A stretch of DNA of 64,000 nucleotides from Laburnicola sp. R22_1 (taxonomy: Eukaryota; Ascomycota; Dothideomycetes; Pleosporales; Didymosphaeriaceae), in contig JACONQ010000011.1 of assembly GCA_014281115.1 (NCBI GenBank), forward strand, positions 1,240,001 through 1,304,000, given 5' to 3'. The stretch's first letter is position 1, and each line of letters opens with the position of its first letter. The position numbers and the translations under genes were made by a program. Below the pieces are notes generated by a model. The model did no database searches. It was not told the origin of the DNA and saw nothing but the letters and a program-made list of their open reading frames with translations. Shown here piece by piece: positions 55,800 to 64,000 of this stretch.

Positions 55800-56812
55800 T
55801 TTCCCTTCAAACCAAAATCAAACCAAAAGAGTGCGATTGGGAAAGAGAATTCGAGGAGGGCCTGAGGGCCTGTCTATTATGAAGGAGACGTCAACATAGA
55901 ACTGCCGGGGCATTCGGAACACTTCCGCACTAGGTGGTTGTCGCCTTCCCTATTTCGTTCACAGAGCGGATGTTCGGGAATCCGTTTCGCCGTTGCTTTT
56001 TCTCGTTTCCCTGGGATAGAGTGCGCATATTAAATATTTGACTCCATCGGCCAATTAAAGTGCATGCATATTTAACCCTGGTACCTGGAAGTCGCTTCGG
56101 TTTGGTTGAGAGTAACCAGAACATCTTAGTGCTCAATATCCGAGTTTCCGAGTTTCTACTATAGGACGTGATGAACCAGAGTACCTGTGCATAATCGTGT
56201 ATATTATAAGCGTTCTTTCGCACACAAAGGGTTGAGACTGTATAGCACACATTAATCTGCTACACAGCACGCATCCCTAACTATATATAGTTAGATCTTA
56301 AAAATACCCTACTAGATAGGATATATATATAAAATAATATTATTATTACTTAGCTATTTTATTTACTAAATACTTACTATATATATTAGGAAAAGTTTTA
56401 AGCAAGCATAAGCACCTAGGGCACCTAAGCAGCTCTACGCACGCCTGCGCACACCTACGCACTAAATATACTTAGAGCGTACTAGTAATACTACTTTTTT
56501 CTTAGCGTGCGTATACGTAAGGTTGCGTAAGAATGCGCACCTATGCTACTAGTGCACCTAGAGTAGCTAGGATAGTGTAAGGAAGCAATCGGGCTCAATT
56601 GTTAAATAGATTAAATTGCTATAATGAGGATACTAGGTGCCGCATACTACCTGTGTAGCAGCGATCCTAAGGGCGCGCTAGTACTACCTAATTAAAACTA
56701 GCGCGCGGGGCCGAATTAACGTTAGGCTGATCGGGTCGGATTAACGTCGGGCCGACTAGAGGTCCGATGGGCCGATGGGCGGCAATCCCTAACAGGTCGC
56801 TAGAATATTCTA
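55800..56812. other. Intergenic; promoter side of the amidohydrolase, then repeat-like DNA
   Basis: The first 470 bases have genic composition. From about 56280 the sequence alternates AT-rich and C/G-rich blocks. The latter includes repeated TACGCAC/CGCAC motifs at about 56430-56470 and a GGCCGA-rich part at about 56700-56790 with units like GGGCCGA and CGATGGGC. These probably come from another decayed transposon. No gene was seen. Confidence 0.5.
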
Positions 56813-59012
56813 GGTAACATATTCTATCAGTAGCCCGGACAGATCAGTCCGCCGGACAGTTTTTCTTGGCAACTTCGAGGTCCCTCATAACTCATTATAG
56901 AACACCACCAACGTTACTTCATAGTGACTCATAATAACCTACTATAATTTACAATATACCAAGTTACTATTTAATCTACTTTTTACGTCGTGCAGCCGCG
57001 CAAAGCTAAGGAGTCTTTCTTGGCAGTACGAACTTACAACAAGACTCCCTATAATATACGATATATTATCTATCATACTATACGTAGGCAATATATAGTA
57101 TACTTATTATGATTCGCAGTGAAGCATACTATATCTTAAGTAGTACTTTATCTAATTTTTAGTCACTGAGTGCGTACTATTGCAAGATGAAGTTAACCCG
57201 TTATTTTTGGCCTTATAGTAACCTATAATAAAATCACTCTGATTTACTATCAACACTATCTGAAAATAAGCCGCTAAGGGTAACATCTAACTCCTCCTCT
57301 ATCTCTTTATCTATCTAACAGGTCCTTGCGTTGTGCCCAGGCTCTCTGCACCTCCTACAGCGGCGTTGTGTTAAGGGACCTGCCTCTCCCTCACCACTAC
57401 CTCGCGCCCTTTTCGACAACTTCACCCTAATAGAAGGGCTTTCTACTCCCAAATCTGCTCCCTGAGCAAAGCCTAGCGTCCTACCTTTCTAAATGCGCTT
57501 TCTTTTACGCGTTTTTCGCTTCGTTAGAACCTTAATTTGCTCCTTAAGTTCCTTAATGCGGGTCTCTTAAAGTACACTATAGTAGAGTATAAGTTTAGCA
57601 CCTTTTATAAGCTGTGAGTAGCTCGATTTAGCATTAGGTGGAGACCAAATAAAAGAGTCGCGTACGAGCTTTGACTGGGATCCAAACTCGAGGGTATTGC
57701 TTAGGGTCCTGGCTTGCCATAGTGTATCTAGTGGGGTACCCTAAGGTGGAGTGTGAATACGCACATTAAGGCGATCTACCACCACTAATGCATCTAAAGG
57801 AACAAGCCTAGAGGCCTTAAAGGCTTTCTTGCAGTTTTCTAGTGTAAATATATTAAAAAACGCGTTGCGAAAGGCTAGTAGGAAGCCCTCTTTGTCAATA
57901 TAAAAGACGCGTTGGCGCGCCAAGTCCCGCACGCGCTGGGAGTACTTTAGCTTTAGTGGCGCGAAACAGACCACATCAAGCGGCTAGAGGATATGAGATG
58001 AGTGCGCTGGCATATAGAGTGTTAGGATCTTCTGTTCTAGGCAATAATCCTTAAAATCCTGGGAGTGGTGGCTCTTATAGCCATCTAGAATAAGTAACCT
58101 CTATAACCCCACTATGCGCGGCCTTGTATACGCGTTAAAGTGCTTTAACCACGCGACTCTAAGCTTGTTGTTGGTCTAGCCAGTCTTAGAGACTAAGAGC
58201 TTCCAATCGCGGGGGATACTAGTCTCCTTATACCACGCTAAGATGTGGACTCGCCCTTTATAGATAATAAAGGGTGGGGCAGCATACCTAGTAGCGCAAA
58301 TACTCTAAATCACTGTGACCCACTCGCGGTTGCCTAGCTGAATAAGCGTAGGTTAAGAACGTCTTTCTAAACTAGTTACAACCTTTATTAAGCTAATAAC
58401 TCCTATCTAGAAGCCTGTTTTATTAAAGTTATAGATGTCTTTATCCTACACTCTATACTTGGCTTTTGTGTCCTCTACTAGCTAAAACTATACGTTTATA
58501 ACCTCTAGGTCTTCCTATTGTATTCTCTGTTAGTTCTTCGCTTAATTGAAAGCTATTTTAAGCTTAGGTACGCGCTTTACAAAGCGCTAAGCCCAGTATT
58601 GTCCTATAGGGTCTCTGTGCCGCGCAGCTAGCAGTTTATTAGCCATATCTTCCATCTTACCTAGCTAGGGTGCAAATCCTCGCGAATCTAGGTCGAGGAT
58701 ATACTGTATGAGCGTCTGCTCTTTAGTTGTAGTAAGCTTTGCCATGCCTAATTATGTATCTGCTTGGGCGGTAATTCCGTTAATTCGATCGCTTAGTGTA
58801 GACTTTGGGATATTATATGCTGTAGTAGCGCGTCGCAGGCTTAAAATTTGCTTATTCTAATAGGCGTAAAGGGCAAGCTTAATTCTGCCTTCTTAATTAG
58901 ATGATAACGCGTCGTGTTGTTAAGACATTATGATTTATAGTGAAGTGTTGTGGTCTTGGCAAAAACTGTCCGGCGAACTAATCTGTCCGGGCTACTAATA
59001 GAATATGTTACC
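56813..59012 (-). mobile_element. 2.2-kb Fot1/pogo-like DNA transposon, degraded
   Basis: About 52-bp terminal inverted repeats start GGTAACATATTCTAT at both ends with three mismatches. They contain CCGGACAG twice, and both flanks are TA, the target duplication of the pogo/Fot1 superfamily. The transposase reads leftward from about 58931: a Psq-like N-terminus with stops in place of Trp and Gln codons ('AYNIPKSTLSDRINGI'), and a C-terminal part at 57974-57741 ('AFKASRLVPLDALVVVDRLN'). A Cys/His-rich C-terminal patch may exist near 57330. Stops throughout make it inactive. It differs in sequence from copies A-C. Confidence 0.88.
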
Positions 59013-59400
59013 TATACTACTTATAAAATGCTAATTAATTAGCAAATAAAGCTCTTTAATTAGTTAAAATTTAAAAAAGCTTAGTAATCTACTTAGTAAG
59101 CTGCTTAGTAAGCTTTAATAATATTAGAATTTTTTTAAAGTATAAAGTCTTTTAATAGATAGTAATTACTAGTTAATATAATAGTATTAATTACTAGCGT
59201 ATTATATAGAACTTCTACCTAACCCTAAATTCTAGATTTTATAGGGTTAAAAATAGAAAAAATATAGTTTTATAATTATTAAAAAGAATTAGACTGGGCG
59301 AAAATTAGTGGCTTGGCAAAGAACACTATTTTAAAAAAGTTTAAACTTTAATAACTTTTTAACTACTTTATTAGTATTATTACTTTTTTAAAAATTTATA
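59013..59400. other. AT-rich spacer between two DNA transposons
   Basis: Strongly AT-rich, RIP-like sequence with no ORF or recognisable repeat; it ends in the TA that serves as target site of copy C. Confidence 0.5.
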
Positions 59401-60701
59401 ACGTACTTTGCACTCGAGTCGATCATTCCATCGAGTCGATCACTTTGCCAAGACCCCACCAAAACGTACTATTAGCAATAGTACAACGCGATGCCTCAAC
59501 TACACAACAAACCACTAGCGTTAAAAGAAGCGCGTATACAGCTTGCGATCTAGGCTATTAAACGAGACGCGACACTCTCTTAGCGACGCGCTGCAGCCCT
59601 CTATAATGTCTCTTAAAGTACACTTAGCAACTAACGCGCCGGAAAGACGTTTAGACGCGACTGCGCACCCAAAAAAATAAGACTTACTATAAGAGAGGAG
59701 CAGGTGATTGTGCAGCATATACTCGACCTAGACGCGCGAGGATTTCCGCCCTGGCTTGATGCTATAAAAGATATGGCCGATTCTTTACTGGCTGCACGCC
59801 ACTATGAGCTAGTTGGCTAGAGGTGGCCTTATGACTTTGTTAAGCGCCAGCCAAAGCTTCAAGTCAAGTTCAATCGAAAGTACGACTACAAGAGAGCCCT
59901 CTAGGAGGATCCTAAGGTGATACGAGGCTGGTTCCGGCTTGTAGAGAACATGAAGGCCAAGTATAGTATCCTGGATGAGGACACCTACAATTTCGACGAG
60001 TCTGGCTTTATAATGGGCATAATATTGACTGGAGCGGTAGTCACAGGCTCTGAGTGTCGAGGACGGCTAAAGCAGGTGCAGCAGGGCAATAGGGAGTGGA
60101 CAACAGTTATCTAAGGCATTAACGCAATAGGGTGGTGGATCCCACCCTTCATTATCTTCAGGGGCAAGCACCACCTCTCCGCCTAGTATAAGGAGAAGGA
60201 TCTACCTTATGATTAGGTTATTGCAGTCTCTAAGAACAGCTAGACGACAAATAAGCTTGGTCTGCAATGGCTAAAGCACTTTGATGAGCATACAAAGAGG
60301 CGTACTACTAGTGGAGCACATTTGCTCATTATTAATGGCCACAAAAGTCACAACTCGCTCGAATTCTAGGATTACTGCAAAAAGAGTAATATTATTACTC
60401 TCTGTATGCCTCCACATTCGTCGCACCTCTTGCAGCCACTTGACGTGGGTTGTTTTGCGCCGTTAAAGAAGGCGTATGGGCGCCAAGCCGAGAATCTGAT
60501 GCGCAACCACATCACGCACATTACTAAAATCGAGTTCCTATCTTGCTTTATTGCTGCTTTTAAGGCTTTAATTACTGAAAGTAATATCAAAGGAGGCTTT
60601 CAAGGTGCTGGCCTAGTGCCCCACGACCCAGAAGTTGTGATATCGCAGCTTGACGTCCGCCTGCGTACGCCTCCACTTTGTACTATTCGCGATAGTACAT
60701 A
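59401..60701 (+). mobile_element. Pogo/Fot1-like element, copy C (3' part displaced by a retrotransposon)
   Basis: Same family as copies A and B. It starts ACGTACTTTGCACTCGAG after TA and is collinear with copy A up to ACTATTCGCGATAGTACATA, where the copia LTR begins. Copy C is much less mutated than A and B: long frames at 59917-60114 and 60406-60714 read 'YSILDEDTYNFDESGFIMG' and 'HSSHLLQPLDVGCFAPLKKAYG'. Remaining stops are again Trp or Gln positions. The second catalytic position reads 'LIINGHKSHN', with Asn where an active enzyme needs Asp. The missing right end should lie beyond the retrotransposon, outside this window. Confidence 0.85.
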
Positions 60702-60891
60702 TGTAGCCACGTGACTTACGTCAGAGGTGGTGTGTGTAGAAGGTTCCATCCAGGTGCACAGACCACTACCCTCAAGATAAAGCTCTCGCCCTCTCCTTTC
60801 TTCCTTAGTAGACTTCTTACTCTACACACTCTTTTCTGCAGATAGCAATATAGCTTGTTGTCCTTATATGCCTTATATGCCTGCCCGCCCA
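60702..60891 (+). repeat. Probable 5' LTR of the copia element
   Basis: The left edge is fixed by comparison with copies A and B, which continue where this copy C stops. The right edge is an estimate based on a CA end followed by the primer-binding-like site. A CRE-like ACGTCA lies at about 60718. The second LTR is needed for confirmation and is not in the window. Confidence 0.5.
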
Positions 60892-63161
60892 TAGTTATGA
60901 GCCTGGCTGTTGACTTTGACCACTGCAGCTGCTGAGCACCTGGCTATCGACTTTAAACGCTGTATTAGCTACTGCACGCGTACTGACGAGCTGCTGAGGA
61001 GCTGTTGACAAGCTGTTAATAGAGCTACGTCACTAAGCTACCTTACTGAGCCTTGAGCACGCGTTCCATTACTGAAGAGAGCCCTTCTAGGAGCTGATAG
61101 AGCAAGATGCCTACGACTGAGCTAGATGGACTGGTTACGAGGACGACGGTTATACTCGAGAAGCTGGCAGACTGGGAAGAATGGATCTTCCTACGTAAGG
61201 ATAGCGCGAATCGAAATTACCTCTGGCCTATGGTTAACCTGGATCTTGACGAGGCGGCACTTGAACAGCTTGAGGAGCTAGTGCCTGTGATACTAGAGCA
61301 CTACTATGAGGGGACAGAGCAGGATACTGGTGTCGTGCTGAAAGACATGACGACTGAGGAGTTCCAGCGATACTAGTAGGCGGAGAGAGGCTACGATCGA
61401 GCCTTGGCTAGATATACGATCAAGAGGAAAGCGTTGGACGACTTTACCTAGGAGATCGGCCGAACGATTAGCCGCCGCCACATACACCTGATCCAGAGCG
61501 ACGATACAGCGTACGCTTGACTAAAGAGGCTCAAGAAGCACCTCTGCCCATTAATGGCTGAGAGGGAGCTGCAGCTTCTAGCAAAGTATCGGCAACTGCA
61601 GAGCCGACCCCGCAACAATATTAATACCTGGCTAGATGAGTGGCTACATGTTGTACGTCTGTGCGAGGCAGCGAACCTACCCGACGTGACATCGCCGCGA
61701 GCACAGCGCGATTTTCTACTCGCAGTTAAAGGACTTGACGACATATGGGCAACTACTTAGCAAGCCAATCTATTTGAAGCACAGATCTAGGGACAGGCTG
61801 TCAAGAGCATACACGACCTTATCGCTCAATTCACTATGTACTGGCGTTCGACGAGACTAGTAGCGTTATCGCTTGGCACCTTTGCCACACTAGGCATTAG
61901 CACCGACGAGCCACAGGCAACAGAGAAGAAAGAAAAGACTTAAGATAAGAAGCCTAAGTGTATATGTGGTCTCAATTATCGATTTAAGGACTGCTGGTAT
62001 CTAGGAGCGAAGGGCAAGCCTCAAGGATGGATACCTAAACCTGAGATATAAGAACGATTTGATAAGGCTATAGCAAGCCGATTATTATTTGGAGGAGCTA
62101 TAAAGGCAGCACTCAAAGCGAATGGGAGCGCGACGAATACTAGAGACTAGGCAGAACTGGCAGCGTCTGCAGTCTCGACAGCACCTTGATAGTTTGATGA
62201 TCACAGACCTACGCATGACGTATTGAATAGTCATGTATTGCAGCTTATAATGAGCTCAGACTGCGCAAGCAAGTAGACAGTTAAGCCGAGTCTGATTAAT
62301 TGATGGATTCTGGATCCAGGATCAAACACACACGTCACCAACAGCAGAGCCTATAGTTGGAAGAAGCGAGCTGACGGGACAGGTGAAGTTATTAAGGCTG
62401 GAGATCAAGAGCTATTAATATATGAGTGGGGAGATGTTATCCTACTTATTAACACGCCTAGAGGCACGGAGCAGATAGAGCTCACATACGTCGCCTATGT
62501 CCCAGGATTTCTTACTAACGTCGTTGGCCTGTCACGCTGTCGATTAATAGGCATTTATTTCGACTCAGGACGAGACTGCTTATACCAGAAGAGCTGGAAG
62601 AACGTTATTTGCAAGCTTAACTATACTGGTGGACACTGGTTGATAGATGCTGAAGGCATGGAGAGACCAGATGCTAGCTCTCTACTTGCAGCCTCAACAT
62701 ACGCCCGCAAGAAGCCTTCATACGAGCCCAAGAAGCTACTGCAGTTGACTGCAGAGGAAGCACATGTTATGTGGGGTCACGCTGGCAGAGAGGCGATCAA
62801 GCACCTGCCTAAGAATGTTGAAGGCCTACACATTACGGATGGCCAAGCACCGAAGTGGAAAGACTATAAGACGTGTATACAGTTAAAGCTGACGAAGATT
62901 GTTAGTTAAAGGCCACCTTAAGAACCAGCGACTCGACCGTTCGAGCGTATTAGCATAGATCTGATACAGCTCCTAGAGCGAGGAGAGCGCTGCTACAATG
63001 GCGATCGATACCTATTTCATGCTTTCGATCAATACACGAAGTGGCACGAAGGATGCTGTATACCAGATAAGACAAAGGCTACTCTAACAAAGGTCTTTAA
63101 GCGATTACTGGCTAAGATAAAGCGGCAATTCTAGAGTCAAGTCATTATTGTAAGGCTGGAC

Positions 63162-63818
63162 ATGGAGACTGGATATGTCAAGCTGCTAGAGCTCTGTAGA
63201 GATCTTGGAATCGCTATCAAGGCTAGAGCTACAGAAGCTCAGAGCGGAGCCATTAAACGCGCAGGCAAATCTATTATAATTCGAGGCAGAGCTATACGCC
63301 TACACGCAGGTTTACCGAAGGCGTACGCTAACGAGTGCGTTATGTCAGCTATATATCTACTCAATCGTACACCAACCGAAGCGATACGATGGGAATGCCC
63401 GTACACCAAAGTCAAGGGAGTGAAGCCATCAGTCGCTCACCTTGAGGTGATCGGAGCGAGAGCGTATGTGCTCAACGAGAAGCTACCTAGGGGAGACAAG
63501 CTCGAATCTCGAGCTCTGATCGGCCACCTGGTAGGCTTCGATTCAACCAACATATTTCGAGTATGGTTACCAACAATCGGACGAGTTATACGAACTCGAG
63601 ACGTTGTCTTCCTGCGAGGCAAGCTCTACGATGAGCAAGAAAAGTACGCAGAGAAGAGTTATATTCGTGAGGCAGCAGAGGTGCTTGACATTAAGGAGAC
63701 GCCTGATTACAGCAACATATTAATTAATCAGCTGTCTACACCAGAAGACTATTCCTATAAGCCTAAGCTAGAGCTTGAGTTTGACTTTAAATCCGAGGCT
63801 GAGATTGAGGATACTTAA
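63162..63818 (+). pseudogene. Copia integrase C-terminal fragment
   Basis: This is the longest surviving frame of the retrotransposon, 218 codons. It covers the end of the integrase core ('NRTPTEAIRWECPYTKVKG') and the segment following it ('RALIGHLVGFDSTNIFRVWLP', 'VIRTRDVVF'), both typical of copia pol upstream of reverse transcriptase. The usual catalytic Glu region reads 'EAQSGAIKRAGKSI'. Frames before it are separated by stops at Trp/Gln positions. Confidence 0.8.
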
Positions 63819-64000
63819 CTAGCTCTTATGACACTAGAAGAGACGCTAGAGAAGCACGGACTGCGCCAGTCACTAGACAACATAGGCTGGGGGAAAGGCT
63901 ACGCTCTAGCTCCAGAGGGAGAAGAGCTGAATTGAACAACAAACAACGCAAAGCGACGAGAGGAGATTAATAGTCAACTATCACAGGAGAACGTGATAGA

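Larger units (their letters stand above)
60702..64000 (+). mobile_element. Ty1/copia LTR retrotransposon, 5' part, degraded
   Basis: It begins with a probable LTR (60702 to about 60891, TGTAGCC...CCCA) containing TCTTTCTTCC and CCTTATATG motifs. A primer-binding-like site, TAGTTATGAGCC, follows (TGGTTATGAGCC before RIP would suit an initiator-Met tRNA). Gag-like frames run from 61107, with a knuckle-like 'CICGLNYRFKDCW' near 61960. A protease-like 'WILDPGSNTHV' is near 62310. Integrase follows: 'VMWGHAGREAIKHL' (zinc motif) near 62770, catalytic-core parts near 62940-63200, and 'AYANECVMSAIYLLNRTPT' with 'GVKPSVAHLEVIGARAYV' at 63320-63470. Gag-protease-integrase order places it in copia. Reverse transcriptase and the 3' LTR are outside the window. 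Several in-frame stops make it inactive. Confidence 0.88.

Overview
The window looks like nuclear DNA of a filamentous ascomycete, most likely a Dothideomycete of the Pleosporales type. Evidence: genes with short (about 50-100 nt) GT-AG introns, fungal-specific families (INSIG, berberine-bridge-like FAD oxidases, highly reducing polyketide synthase, PAQR/Izh3, Zn2Cys6, fungal rhodopsin domain), pogo/Fot1-type and copia transposons, and a sharp compartment of C-to-T/G-to-A decay typical of repeat-induced point mutation (RIP). The order is inferred from overall organisation; no species can be named from sequence alone.

Layout. From 1 to about 33.6 kb is an ordinary gene-bearing compartment with balanced base composition: a conserved serine-rich protein (1790-2671), a SWIM zinc-finger protein (4944-6346), a small bZIP protein (8533-8970), a gene-poor stretch (8971-14188), an ArfGAP/UBA/NPF-repeat protein (14189-16317), a small membrane protein (17403-17885), a secreted FAD oxidase (19322-21259), a kinase-like gene carrying an in-frame stop (21567-22658), an INSIG homologue (23531-24816), an AAA ATPase (25875-27724), a Zn-cluster regulator (28707-31226) and a PAQR-family membrane protein (32074-33618). 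From 34.1 to 36.0 kb lie two gene wrecks read leftward: pieces of a reducing polyketide synthase (DH tail, pre-methyltransferase linker, ER tail, KR) and the first exons of a rhodopsin-domain membrane protein.

From about 36.05 to 50.0 kb is an AT-rich, RIP-degraded island without intact genes. It holds two decayed copies of one pogo-like element (A and B), a copia-type LTR/PPT edge, a 10-kb-spaced inverted repeat, a TTAGG-rich miniature element with an 8-bp target duplication, and direct repeat pairs. From 50.1 to 53.9 kb a second berberine-bridge-like gene is broken by internal loss and by a 2.1-kb pogo-like transposon with perfect 39-bp inverted repeats. An intact secreted amidohydrolase-3 family gene follows (54051-55799). 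The right end is again transposons: a 2.2-kb Fot1-like element with TA target duplication (56813-59012), a third copy (C) of the island's pogo element (59401-60701), and a Ty1/copia retrotransposon nested inside copy C that runs off the window.

The left genes are housekeeping or trafficking functions (ArfGAP, INSIG, AAA, PAQR) with no sign of a joint pathway. The genes next to the island (FAD oxidases, polyketide synthase remnant, rhodopsin-domain fragment, secreted amidohydrolase) are accessory or secondary-metabolism types, and their decay together with nested transposons suggests a former biosynthetic locus being eroded at the edge of a transposon-rich compartment. I found no CRISPR array, rRNA or convincing tRNA gene.
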